From Erigeron canadensis (taxonomy: Eukaryota; Streptophyta; Magnoliopsida; Asterales; Asteraceae), in assembly GCF_010389155.1 (NCBI RefSeq), contig NC_057765.1, positions 7,874,001 to 7,938,000 on the forward strand: DNA of 64,000 nucleotides, read 5' to 3'. Positions within the stretch are counted from its first letter, which is position 1. Each line of letters begins with the position of its first letter. Of the stretch, positions 9,166 through 20,730 are shown piece by piece. The position numbers and the translations under genes are program-made. A model generated the notes under the pieces. The model was not told where the DNA came from and did no database searches. It saw only the letters and a list, made by a program, of their open reading frames with translations.

Positions 9166-11096
9166 TGGTATTTAGGTGATGAGTATACAAAAGTATAACA
9201 CTACTTACATCTTTATAAAAGTTGACGATAAAAATAAAGAACAATAGGGTCGTTATCATGCTACAACTGAAAATTCTAAAATAAGTGACTAATACTCAGG
9301 CTAAGATGTTTTTACGTAGGACAAAAATGTAAAAATGTTGATCAATTAAATAGATCGTAATTATACATCTTACTCGTACTTCTTTTATTATACGATAATA
9401 TGAATGTCAAACTATCATTATTGAGTCCATACTAATAATAACAAAACATAAATAAAAAAAGAAAACTAAATTAAGCAACATAACACGTGTTTTTCGAAAT
9501 CAAATTTAAATTGCAAGAAATGATAATGATCAAATTAAAAAGAGAATGGAAATAAAAATATGAGATGTTATTTAAAAAAGTTGATATATGATTAGATCTT
9601 CAAAAATACGTTATTTTACATTAAGTTTGATAACTTTGGAGAAACTTGTTAATGATGGATTGAAAATCAAAATTTAATATGATGCCATAAATACATTTAA
9701 TTGATAAGAAAAAACCTAGACATGCCAAGTAAGGTTTTTTTTTAAAAATAATTAAGTAATTAAAATCTTGCTTTATTTATATAATAGATTTAATACCATT
9801 TAATACCATAAGACTACATAAAATGACCATCTGACTTAAATAAGCACATTGCACATAAATGACTTGCCAAAATGACTCCAATTATATTTACTAACTAAAA
9901 TTGTTAGTTGAATTGTACAATTAGTCAAACGGTCAAATTCACAAATGTTACAGTTTGCCATGGTTCTTTTGAAAATGTGTCTGTGTATATGAATGTGTTT
10001 TTTGTTTAACAGAGTGTGTTTTTTTTATGTAAAATTAAGAAAGTAAATTGGTTGTATATATAAATGATAAATAGAGACCAAAAGTAAATTTATTCAAAAT
10101 GTTGAATCTGGCCGTTAGATGGACTAAATGTGCAACTTTTTTGAAAACTTTGGATAAAGCCGTAGGATTCAGACCTAGTGGTGTGCACTCGTCCTTCATC
10201 GGAGAACTGGTGGAGAACGAGTGGAGGATGGGGCACTCACAGTGCTCTAAGTGTCATAGTTTGGCTTTTTAGGTTTTTTCTTTCAACTTGACTGTAAATA
10301 TTTTTGCTTGTGTCATATATCACTACATATATGTATTGATTGAGTTTCAAATGTATTTTTCATTGTTATAACTTTCACTAACTAATATATAACACAAACA
10401 AAAATATTTATGATCAAACTCAGGATAAAAAAAGGACTTGATCAGTCAAAATAGGACATTAACAAAGGGAGAGGGATTACAAAGATATACAAGTAATTAG
10501 AGTAATGAACATTAAAACAGCCCAAACTAGAAGCCCAAAACCTTTTATAGCTTTAGCCCATAAATTAAAAGTTTAAAACTTCGATTCCATATCAAGGTTG
10601 TGCTACTCGTGGCTTTGCGATTAAAAAGTCATGCACCAACCACCACCAGTCCACCACCCGAGATAAATTCCATACCTCATGAGCAACCATGCACGACATG
10701 AATGATCTGGATCACGGTCATAGGGTCGTAGCATCTATATATATTTAGTATGAGATTAATTTGGTGAATGAGAAAACGCACGAGTATGCTAGCTAGTTTT
10801 TGTAGAAAAACGAAGGCTAGTCATCTAAACAACTCGTATATGAGTATATTCAACCAATTTTTTCGGCTTCAACAATGTAATGCCCACTAGAACTCTTATA
10901 TTCAACAATTTCTTTATATATATACACGAGACAAAGTACCCTCACGTTATGGCGGCGAGATGGTGGGGGTGATAGGTCATAGAGTATGATAGATAATAGG
11001 AGGCGATAGGTCATAAATTGTGATAGCCAAATGCCTTAGCCGTCCGGGCTCCGCCCTCGAATTTAAAAATTCGTCAAAAGTATATATTGAATAAAA
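9166..11096. other. intergenic / Helitron body, no gene recognised
   Basis: AT-rich, no supported coding region. A short unusual segment at about 10100-10260 (ACTCGTCCTTCATCGGAG, GAACGAGTGGAGGATGGG) has internally related phrases and may be a separate small repeat, but no borders were found. Confidence 0.4.
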
Positions 11097-12280
11097 TCTC
11101 TAATGAAAGAGCATGAAATTTTAGAAACACCCTTATAATTTTTAATCGTATAATTTATCAATGTACGGTTTTGAAATAAAAGATTTTAAATGAATTAGAG
11201 GAATAAAATGATTAATGGAAGAGAGAGAAAAAAAAGTGGTTGAGATTTGAGGAGAGAGAAAAAATGAGAGGTTGAAATTTCTTTTAAGGGTATTATATGA
11301 ATGTTGAATGTTGAAAAGTTAAAAGTTGAAAAGTGAATTTGTTTTATAATATCCCCTTTCATACTAAAGGAGAGATCTCGAATGACATCACAAATCTGTG
11401 TTGTCAAGCAAACGCCTCTTCCACATAGGAAGTATGATGTCAAGTAGTAGTAATTTTATGGTGTATTTAGTGTGTGTGGGGGAGTATTTGGGTTTGGAGG
11501 TGACTTGTTTTCAAATAGAGGTTTTGGGCAGGATGTATGGCTAACCGTAGCATATGTGTTTGTATAGGCTGTGTGTAAATAAATGGGCGGTCTTTTAAAT
11601 TTTGAAAGTAGAAAAAGGATAGTGAAGGGATAATGGAGAGAGACTAAATAAGGTTTTATTGTTATCAGATCAAAAAAGTTTCTTTTACACCACTTTTTTT
11701 CATTTCTTTCTTGTTGTTTCATTCTTTTTCTACAAGATTAATCACATCTGATTTTTTGAAGACCAAACCCAAATCTGATTTTTATTCATATCGCTTATGT
11801 GGTTTTGAAAGGTTTGTTTGATTTTTATTCATATATGTATATATATATCTGTTGGATTAAAACCAACAGATTCATGATGATGATGATATATGTAGAGATA
11901 TATATCTAGTCAAAGCTTCAAAGCTTCTGATGATGATGTTGATGACGATTTTAGAGGCACAAACAACTTGTATTGTTGAAGATTTGAAGTTTGCATGTTC
12001 TTTTCAAAGTTTCTCCCTATGTTATAGTATTTTTCATTATGTGATAAAAATCAAGAAGCTTTGCATAGGTGTGAAGGTGAAGGGTATGTGGGTTTGTTTA
12101 GTGTCTTCATTGATAGTTGTATATGGTTTTTTCAATTTTAGGCTATATATATTTATTTCAATTTTAGATTCAGCCTAATAAGTATTTAGCTAATTAGTTG
12201 AATGTATTCTCTCTTACAGAAAGTATGATATTATTCATCTTGAATGTAATAAACTGCTTGCTATTGAAGCTCTTGAATGT
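11097..12280. other. non-coding segment before the gag-only element
   Basis: Purine-rich on the plus strand near 11215-11270 and TA-rich at 11840-11910. A perfect 7-bp stem (CTGTTGG / CCAACAG) sits at about 11850-11870. The phrase GATGATGATATATGTAGA occurs here (about 11879) and again near 15480 on the far side of the insertion. No protein-coding gene recognised. Confidence 0.4.
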
Positions 12281-12552
12281 TGTTAGATATAATCTTGCTA
12301 TGATGAACAAAATCACAGGTATGTATGATAAACTTGCTATTATATTGATACTTGCAATATGTTGTTCATAGGAAATTACATACGATCGTTCCCTATTTAT
12401 AGTTTTCTAACCAGTGTAACGGCCAATTATTGGTACCGGTTCATTTTAACGACATGTCTAATGGGCTTTTAACTGCCTACTTATTTACAATATTACATAC
12501 ACACTTCCTAATAACTACACTAAGACCCCTATATTTAGTTTATACTCCAACA
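12281..12552 (-). repeat. 3' LTR of the gag-only element
   Basis: Plus-strand edges TGTTAGATAT and CTCCAACA. The polypurine tract (minus strand AAGGGGGAGTG) abuts its inner edge at about 12553-12563. Confidence 0.88.
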
Positions 12553-12601
12553 CTCCCCCTTAAACTAAGTATAGTTAAAGGTCTTCATCCTTGATTTATC
12601 T

Positions 12602-13021
12602 TTACAGTAGTGCTAGTTCTTCATCATCCCACACGAGATGTGCCTTTTCTTCCTTTTCTTTCTCTTTGTCCCTTCGTCTTGTACATTCGTATGCGAAATG
12701 TCCACATTCACCACATTCATAGCATTTGAATCTACTCTTGTCATTGCTTGTTTGGCCAACATCTCTTCCACGTCCTGCACGTCCTATTCCTCGTCTGAAA
12801 GGTCTTCTTCCACGTCCTCTAACATGGCTTTCGTCACCACGTCCTTTTCCATGATGCCAACTTTCTAAACGATTATTTCCACTTGCTATTAGAAGTTTTC
12901 CTTGATCATTATCTTCCAATTCGTCTTGGCTTTTGATACGTTCCTTAAACGCTACTATCCTTCCTACTACTTCTTCAAACTTCATCTTTTCTAGATCTTG
13001 AGATTGTTCGATAGTTGCCAC
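12602..13021 (-). pseudogene. gag C-terminal part with zinc knuckle (gag-only element)
   Basis: Starts in a gag helix (TIEQSQDLEKMKFEEVVGR) typical of the UBN2-type gag of copia elements. An Arg/Gly-rich RNA-binding segment (GRGRRPFRRGIGRAGRGRD) follows, then an intact CCHC knuckle, CYECGECGHFAYEC. An acidic tail follows (WDDEELALL). The frame stops before any protease. Confidence 0.85.
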
Positions 13022-13464
13022 AATAGTGTCGAACCAAGGTTTACCCGTATACTGCCCAACTTTCCTGAGAAGTCACTTATGGTTTCATTTTCTTTCATCT
13101 TCAGGTTTTCGAATTCGCTCCTTAAAGTTTGTAGGCGTGCCTTCTGAACGAGATCTGCTCCAAGATATAGAACTTTGATCGCATCTCATACTTCCTTTGC
13201 ACTCTCGTATTGAGCAACTTGCATTAAAATATCTCCCAGTAACGTTTGGAAGATCATCGCTTTCGTTGTATGTGCCTTTTTTTCATCCGCCTCTTCTGAA
13301 TCAATCGCTTCCCAAAGACTACAAGCCTTTAAAATCGTTTCCATCAGAATTACCCATTGGGTGGAATTTGATTCAGTTAGTTTTGGGCATTGAAGGGATA
13401 TGATTCCTTGATCACGGTTTGACCCAGACGTGACTTCCCCATTCTTATCTTCTTTGCCCATCAT
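13022..13464 (-). pseudogene. gag N-terminal part (gag-only element)
   Basis: From MMGKEDKNGE at 13464: CPKLTESNSTQWVILMETIL and LWEAIDSEEADEKKAHTTKA are the usual start of UBN2 gag. At about 13183-13185 the expected Trp codon after AKEV is TGA. The frame then continues (KVLYLGADLVQKARLQTL, KENETISDFSGKLG) and shifts near 13025-13050 before joining the C-terminal piece. It cannot make full Gag without readthrough and a frame change. Confidence 0.8.
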
Positions 13465-13581
13465 GCTTACCTCGTGCGTTGATTTCTTGGACTTTTTATT
13501 TCCAATCTTCTTTGTTCTGCTTCAATCTCTCTTCTTGCTTGTACCACGCAGGTTTTGTTGTTCTTATTTGGTAGTAACACA

Positions 13582-13760
13582 CAGTTTAACACCACCACGA
13601 AGGTTTTTACCACAAAGGTTTGTTCTACGAACGATTCTTCCACAAAGGGTTGTTCCACGAAGGTTTGTTCCACGAAGGGTTGTACCACTAAGGTTTGTTC
13701 CACGAAGGGTTGTACCACTAAGGTTTGTTCCACGAAGGCTTGTACCACTAAGGTTTTGGG
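13582..13760 (-). repeat. 15/30-bp tandem repeat in the leader of the gag-only element
   Basis: Plus-strand unit TTCCACGAAGGGTTG / TACCACTAAGGTTTG; two related 15-mers alternate to give a 30-bp period. It lies between the 5' LTR and gag. On the minus strand it is open and would read as FVEQTLVVQP repeats ending just before the gag start, but I see no reason to call it a protein. Confidence 0.8.
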
Positions 13761-13849
13761 TTCTTACTTACTATACCACAAAGGTTATGATTTCTTTCTA
13801 CTTACACCAATCAATCCAAGGGTATATACTTGCTAATACGAAATTCTAA

Positions 13850-14548
13850 ATCAAATCTTAAATGGGTTTCTAACTTGTTATCAATAATGGAACTTTTAAA
13901 CGGGAATTCTAATTTGCAAATAAAACTTAAAAATTGACGACTTCAAAATCTCCCCCTGAATACTCACTCCTTTCAGTATCCAAAATAATGTGCAAATTTC
14001 AAATTTGATCCTTTTTCAAACTTTATCTGATTCAAAAAACTTTTGTATTTTTAAAGCAATTAACAAAATAAATATCTTTACTTGTTAATATAAAAGATAC
14101 AGAAGTTTTTTTCTTTACAAAAAAAAATCTGATTTTGCCAAGTCAAAATTCAAAAGGGTGAATATTTTCTTGTTTGTCTTATTAGAAATCCCCAATAAAC
14201 GTGTGTACCTTTTTCCTTTGTTTTTATTCGGATTGTCAACACAAAACTTTTGTGTTTGTCTGACTTTTCTTCCGTTCTGCAATTATAACACCAAAAAAGG
14301 TATCTTCTAAATCACAAGAACACAAACATTCTTTCTTCCTTGTAAAGATGACGAACACACCCCTGGTGTTCCTCTCCACGCTTTCGTCCCTAAACTGTTT
14401 TGCCCTTTGAAGAAACCCTAAACCGTTTTCTTCTTCAATTTATATCTGATTTCTACTTGCTATCGTTCTTCAACAACAGAGTTGCTCCTTGCTATGCCCT
14501 GTTTTCGATCGATTGATGTTACTCTGTTCTTCCCTGGATCAATTAACA
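13850..14548 (-). other. 5' leader of the gag-only element
   Basis: AT-rich, non-coding, between primer site and tandem repeat. Confidence 0.6.
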
Positions 14549-14564
14549 TGGGCTCTGATACCAA
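14549..14564 (-). other. primer binding site of the gag-only element
   Basis: Minus strand reads TTGGTATCAGAGCCC beside the 5' LTR, the initiator tRNA-Met site common in copia elements. Confidence 0.85.
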
Positions 14565-14565
14565 T

Positions 14566-14837
14566 TGTTAGATATAATCTTGCTATGATGAACAAAATCA
14601 CAGGTATGTATGATAAACTTGCTATTATATTGATACTTGCAATATGTTGTTCATAGGAAATTACATACGATCATTCCCTATTTATAGTTTTCTAACCGGT
14701 GTAACGACCAATTATTGGTACCGGTTCATTTTAACGACATGTCTAATGGGCTTTTAACTGCCTACTTATTTACAATATTACATACACACTTCCTAATAAC
14801 TACACTAAGACCCCTATATTTAGTTTATACTCCAATA
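14566..14837 (-). repeat. 5' LTR of the gag-only element
   Basis: Starts TGTTAGATAT; its outer end reads CCAATA instead of CCAACA, a terminal CA to TA change. A minus-strand TATAAATA lies at 14679-14686. Confidence 0.88.
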
Positions 14838-17800
14838 AATGTAACATCTCAACTGTTGTTTCATCTTCAGCTTCTAATTTAAAAGCTTTCCATGTTTGAG
14901 TGCAGAGGGGAGCTTGGAATCTTGATTGTTGATTTGCCCATCTGTGAGTGTTTTTTGTTCAAAATGATGAACTTGAGGTATTGGAGATAATAAGACGTTA
15001 TTAAAAGAATCTGATGCACTCCCAAAAATCAGGTACTTTTGGTTTATTTTTTTGGTTTTATGAGGTACTATGGAAATTCAGTTTCGTGATAACTATTAAC
15101 AGTTTTTTTTGTAGAGGGGCTTAACCCTTTTAGTGGTGGCGGTGGATTTAATCCTCTCGGTTAAAAGAATGGGTTGGGTAACTCTTCAAAATGACTCAAA
15201 AGGTTTGGTTAAAAGACAAAAGTTAATTTTTCCATTATTGAACGATAAGTTGTAGACTCGGACGATAAGTTGTTTGAATATGATATATTTCACATCTTGA
15301 AAGAGACTTTGGACTATGCCTACATAATTTTTTTTTTATATTTTTGTACTTATATTATCAGATTATGGTTTCTATTTAGGGTTTTTGTTTATATATAGAT
15401 CGATTTCTTTACTTTTGTATCATAAGAGAAGAGGAAGAATAAGAATTAAGGATATAGACATGTAAAACGGCTTTTGATGATGATGATATATGTAGATAGA
15501 TATGTTAAGGTTGCGGTTGCGGCGGCTGCTGCTGCTGATGATGATTATGATGAAAGAAAGAAAAACCAAACTAACTATGAACAAATGCAGCCTAATATCA
15601 AGGTATATATGTTTATATATTATATACATATGCAACTATAGATATAGATACATGCTCTTTTGGATGGCTTATATTCGTGTATTAATTCTCATATCTAAAA
15701 TAAAAGGGATGTGAATAATTAATTACTGTTGAAATGGTGACGATGGATTAGTTGTAGAAGGGAATAAAATGTTTGTTGGTGTTTGTGATTTTTTTATGTT
15801 CATTGTGTTTAATGTAAGTATTTATATAACCCTTTCTTAGTTGCATTCATAAATTAATGAAACTCTTGATGTACCCATGTAAGCTGTCATCTGAGGCTGG
15901 TAGAAGTTGTTACAAAGTAACTTTGTTTATGTGAAAAAGATAGTGGAAGTCGGTCCAGTTCATTCAAGTTTGAGATGTAAATTTTTTGAGAGATGAATCG
16001 GTCGAGTTCCACTTGTGACCCTTACTAATGTTCTATTTTGATAGGGATGAGTGAGAAAGCAAGGTCTCAAAGAGTTTATGGTTTATTTAAAAGTAAATGG
16101 TTCCAAAGGAAAGATATAATTATTAGGCTTTTAAGTTTGTAATTCTTTTAAGGACTGTAACTCTCTGTTTGTTTTACTTTGGTTAAAACTGAAAGTAGCT
16201 AATGACAGTATGATCTTTTAAATGGTGTACGAATGCAGAAAACCGCTGGTTGCTGTGGGTTAAGTTTCCACCTAAATGACTTTTGGTGGCTTTTGAGAAG
16301 GTGTAACTGTAGGTGTATAATGCTTAGGTAAAAACTAAAAATAGGCTATTGAGTAGCCGCAGTACGGGTCAGTTGGCGTTGTCAAGTATGTATGAGTATC
16401 GACATCTATTGTATACATATGTATTTATAAAAAAACTTATAACCCATCAACAGTTGATGGCTCGAGCCATTTAGTCTCAACCCTATGTTGCATTGGCTTG
16501 TGAACCCGCTGATCTAACTTAAGCATTAATGCCTAATGCAGGTTTTTATTGGGCCAACCACAGTTCGTGGGGGATTTAAGCTGGAGCTTTTAAGATTGGT
16601 GATACTGCTGGTACAATCGATAATATTATACAAAGCAATCTAATTTGATTGAGGTTACTGATTAATAAATAAAACAAGGATTTTTTATTCCAATCTTAGT
16701 TTTTAAAGGTTTTGAAGTTTTTTATAGGTTTGATGAGATGAAAAGCTTTAGTTAATTCTGAACACAGTTTTTATGTTCAGGCAGGTTAATTATTTTAAAG
16801 GCTTCAAGGAAATAGAGCAGAAGATGATGATCAAAAGGCTTTTGGAAGTAGCAGTGATGGATGATAGGTTGTAGGCGTGCTGCTGAAGTGTTCATAGAGA
16901 CAGGACACTCGACGAAAGATAAAATGAATGATGAATTTTTTATGTTCTTCTTTACCTAGGTATTGACTGATTTTTTTTAATGATGATGTATCCGGGAATG
17001 GCTATAGCCATTTAAATTTGATAGCTTATAGACTTTAGACCAAGTTATGCAACCGTATTATATAATGAAGCAACCATATTTGATGCAACTCTGTATTAGT
17101 ATGCCAGTATAGAGTATAAGGTTTAGGGTCAAAATATTAGTATGCAACTGTATATTTGACGCAGAAGCAATAGATTATAGTGTTATAGTAACATTAAGAC
17201 AATCAAGTTTTGGGGTCAATAAAACGGTGGTTCAATGATGGCTTCTGGAGATAATAAATTTAGCACTATTCTCGCTGTAATTGGAAAAGGCAGGCGGGTC
17301 AAATAGATGGTGTTATGTAGATGTATAACGTATATTTTCAATGCATTGCACCAAAGGTTTGATGGATCAAGAGTTAAACCAACACTTTAAGTATAGGGGA
17401 AACATGTCAGGTCTTGCTATTAGTTCCCATTTAGTACACTAAATCTAAGCAATCAAGTCTTGATATTAGTTCATGGTAATTTTGAAGGATTATATAAAAA
17501 ATAATGACTATAATGTAATTAAGGATATGTGTTGATCACGTATTTGTTCTTCAGGTTGCTTTTAAAGTTTTAAATGTTTTTCTTGGAGGTATCAGCGAGA
17601 TGGATCACGTGTTCCAATTCTAAAACAGTTTTTAATTTATTGTTATTCATATCCAGTTCACTTGTGGGTTGAGTTCATATACCATGATTTCTTACAATGA
17701 TCCTCTGTTTGTAGGTGAAATCAGCAAACAAGAGTTGAAAGGAATGATGAAGACCGTGAAGATTCAAGACATTGATGTTAGTATATATCAGTTGGCATAA

Positions 17801-18142
17801 CTCAATTAAGTTATTAAAATTTGTTTGGCTTTTCCATATCATTGAGTTTTATGGTTGAATATTTAGATGCAGAACTTGATTTGGATAGAAAATAAGTTTG
17901 AGCTGACCAACTTTAAAGCAGGACTTGATTTGGCTTTCTTATACCAAAGGTAAAAAGTAACTACATGGATGAGCTTGCTGAGATATGTTTTCTTTAAAGA
18001 GTTCATTATAAATATTCTATAACAAAACATTAGTGTGACAAGTAGATGGAGTTATATGTTTGAAAAATTGCTGTAAAGAAAAGCTTGGAATTGATAGTGT
18101 GAAGAGTTTAAATATATGAGTTGGGCTCAAACATTTGGGTTG
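14838..18142. other. non-coding segment between the two nested elements; possible captured gene pieces
   Basis: No continuous coding region. Short exon-like stretches are present, for example 17716-17776 (would read EISKQELKGMMKTVKIQDID) bounded by AG and a poor donor, and 17863-17950 with AG...GT borders. I recognise no protein family in either. If the surrounding Helitron is real these could be captured host gene fragments. Confidence 0.3.
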
Positions 18143-18335
18143 TGTTATAAATATATATTTATATTGTGACTATCCATGTACATAACCTTTAATCTCATTT
18201 ATTGTTATAAGGTTCCTAGAGCCCTATAAATAGTGGCATTGTATTAGAGATATCTTAATAGAATATAAGAACTCTCTTACTCTTCCTACTTTCTTATGTC
18301 TTTATAATTTTTGTTAGTTATTGTTATCTAATACA
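18143..18335 (+). repeat. 5' LTR of the Ale-like element
   Basis: TGTTATAAAT ... CTAATACA. TATA box TATAAATA at 18225-18232. Confidence 0.9.
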
Positions 18336-18348
18336 TTATCAGCACGAC
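18336..18348 (+). other. primer binding site of the Ale-like element
   Basis: TTATCAGCACGAC directly after the LTR. It differs from the usual TGGTATCAGAGC site. Confidence 0.6.
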
Positions 18349-19486
18349 TTCCTCTTCGAGTAAGATCGCACTATCAAAAGGTATAGCATATGGTCTAATC
18401 CTTAATCTTTCATACATGATCCATATTGTAATTCATACGATTTTGGATTGTGTTAGAAAGTTGTTATGTTCTTATTTTATTCTACAAGAATAGTACTCTT
18501 TATTTTAATTCACATAATTTTGGCTGAACTGAGATATATGAATACGTTGATATATGTTGTTTGATACACTTTTTATATTTTCAAAGGATTATGATACAAA
18601 ACAACTTTTATAATTACATTACTATTACGTAAGATACATATAAAGATATATATATGAAAGAAAACAAAACTGATAGTTATATTTTAGACTTCCGAATTAA
18701 TTTGCTTCCATATCATGCATTATCATTCCGGCTTTTATCTATAATATGTTTTAATCTATGTGAGTTTAAACTGATGAAACTTGGATTTGATTTCTGTAAT
18801 TCACGGAGCTTTACAAAAAAAAAAAAAATTAAATAAATCAAAATAAAAATGATAATACAATAAATTAAAATATCTACCGTATGTGTATTTGCCTTGCTAC
18901 TCATAAAAGAAAAATGATAACTACATGAGTTTTAGTGGTCCATACGTACTGTACATAATTTAGGCTATTGTTATCATCTTATTTTCTGTTAATGATGTGC
19001 CCGAGACTTTGCTATTATGTTATAGTTTGATCATAATTGTATTATATACTTATATATATATATCGTTTTTATTTTTATTTTTATATATGATAGGGTTTCA
19101 GATAAAATAAGATTTTCCATATTTCTGTACCAAATAAATAGTAATTTAAAGGGTCTAAACTAATTATATGTATGTGCACCCATTCATATTTTATACGTGC
19201 ATGAATACTGTCTATTGCAACAAGGGAAATCCCAAAAGTCAATTTTTGAACTTTATTTAATTGGTTAACAATTATCCATTTCGTGATGTTCGTATATTTC
19301 CTTCTGCATATAATATCTATTTGATGAACAATGTGTGATCAGTACTTATTATTAGTAGAATACATCACTAAAATATTTGAACATTGCTTATTATTAGAAG
19401 GGATCATTGCTGTCTTCAAAAGTTATTTGTTTGCAATCTCAAATAAACATATTTAACCAATGTGTGTTTATTTAATATAGTTAATC
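18349..19486 (+). other. long 5' leader of the Ale-like element
   Basis: About 1.1 kb of AT-rich non-coding sequence before gag. Confidence 0.6.
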
Positions 19487-20578
19487 ATGTCGAATCTTGC
19501 AAAACTTGAGTTTGCGGCACTAGATATCACTGGGAAAAATTACTTGTCATGGGTATTGGATGCCGAAATCCATTTGGATGATAACAATCTTGGGGATACA
19601 ATTAAAGAAGAAAATACGACTAGTGCCCAAGATAAAGCAAAGGCGATGATATTTTTACGCCATCATATCCATGAGCCATTGAAAAATGAATACCTCACTG
19701 TGAAAGACCCACTTGTCCTATGGACCAATTTGAAGTCGAGATATGACCACCAAAAATCGGTGATATTGCCAAATGCTCGTCATGAATGGCACAGTTTAAG
19801 ATTGCAAGACTTTAAGTCTATAAGTGAGTATAACTCAGCCATGTTTAGAATCACATCACAAATGAATTTATGTGGTGCTGATATTACTGATGAGGATATG
19901 TTGGAAAAAACATTTTCCACCTTTCATGCCTCAAACATTGTCTTGCAACAACAATATCGTGAAAAGGGCTGTACCAAATATAGTGAATTAATATCATGTT
20001 TACTTGTGGCCAAGCAAAATAATGAACTCTTAATAAAAAACCACGAGGCCCATCCGGTTGGTGCAGCCCCATTCCCTGAAGCGAATGTGGCAACATATAA
20101 TGGCCAAAGTGGAAGTCAAGAACGTGGTCGTGGCCATTATCGTGTTCGTGGTCATGGTCGTGGGCGTGGATATGCTCGAGGAAATTATCAAGGTATTCAA
20201 TTCAAAAACAAGGGAACCCACCAAAAGTTGCATGATAGTGAAAAGAAAACCAATGATGACAAAGGGAAAAAGAAAAATGGAGCCCCATCAAATACATGCT
20301 ATCGATGTGGAGGCAACAACCATTGGGCTCGTACATGTCGCACACCTAAACACTTGGTGGAACTTTATAAACAATCAATCAAAGACAAAGGAAAAAGGAT
20401 AGAGTCAAATTTCACATACGAAGATGGAAGTGTTGATGCTCCCAAAGAAAACACTAATGCAACTAATCTGGATTATAATGATTTCCTTATCGAGCAAGCT
20501 AATTTTGATTTTGGTGATGTCATGGCTGATACAACCCATTTGGATGCCTCCAACTTTTCCCTTAATATGGATGATTAG
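19487..20578 (+). CDS. copia Gag (UBN2 type, CCHC knuckle), intact
   Basis: A complete 363-residue Gag. Residues 1-175 form the UBN2 gag domain (LDITGKNYLSWVLDAEIHL, AKAMIFLRHHIHEPLKNEYL, WHSLRLQDFKSISEYNSAM). An Arg/Gly-rich stretch follows at about 205-235 (QERGRGHYRVRGHGRGRGY), then one CCHC knuckle (CYRCGGNNHWARTC) near 271-284. The tail is acidic. It would package the element RNA in virus-like particles. The ATG is the first in frame. It stops at 20576 and the pol frame resumes about 150 nt later across an AT-rich linker. It is intact while pol in the same copy is broken. Confidence 0.9.
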   Translation: MSNLAKLEFAALDITGKNYLSWVLDAEIHLDDNNLGDTIKEENTTSAQDKAKAMIFLRHHIHEPLKNEYLTVKDPLVLWTNLKSRYDHQKSVILPNARHEWHSLRLQDFKSISEYNSAMFRITSQMNLCGADITDEDMLEKTFSTFHASNIVLQQQYREKGCTKYSELISCLLVAKQNNELLIKNHEAHPVGAAPFPEANVATYNGQSGSQERGRGHYRVRGHGRGRGYARGNYQGIQFKNKGTHQKLHDSEKKTNDDKGKKKNGAPSNTCYRCGGNNHWARTCRTPKHLVELYKQSIKDKGKRIESNFTYEDGSVDAPKENTNATNLDYNDFLIEQANFDFGDVMADTTHLDASNFSLNMDD

Positions 20579-20730
20579 AATTTATGCTATGTTATTTTCT
20601 TTTATGTTTTGTTAAGACATTCTCGTTTGAGATTTGTCATGTCTTGTCTTGAAAACTTGGAACATGTTATGGAATAAATTTTTTTTCTTATTACTCGTAT
20701 ATCTTTTATTTATGGAACTTTATTTTTCTT

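Larger units (their letters stand above)
12281..14837 (-). mobile_element. gag-only LTR retrotransposon (TR-GAG type), 2557 bp
   Basis: Two 272-bp LTRs (12281-12552 and 14566-14837) differ at only about four positions. They are flanked by a perfect 5-bp target duplication AATGT (12276-12280 and 14838-14842). A primer site and a polypurine tract are both present in minus orientation. The only coding content is a copia-type gag with a CCHC knuckle; protease, integrase, RT and RNase H are absent. This matches the published TR-GAG class of non-autonomous elements. Its gag is itself interrupted by a TGA and a frameshift. Confidence 0.88.

Noticed and set aside
11195..11722. Minus-strand open frames FFSLLKSQPLFFLSLP and similar
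   Set aside because: Low-complexity purine/pyrimidine tracts, no domain, no splice context.
13430..13849. Two open plus-strand frames with RRFVPRRVVPLRF- and TKVCSTKGC-type repeats
   Set aside because: They are products of the 15/30-bp tandem repeat, antisense to the gag-only element.
17716..17950. Protein-coding gene between the two nested elements
   Set aside because: Only two short exon-like stretches with poor borders and no recognisable family; kept as possible captured fragments only.
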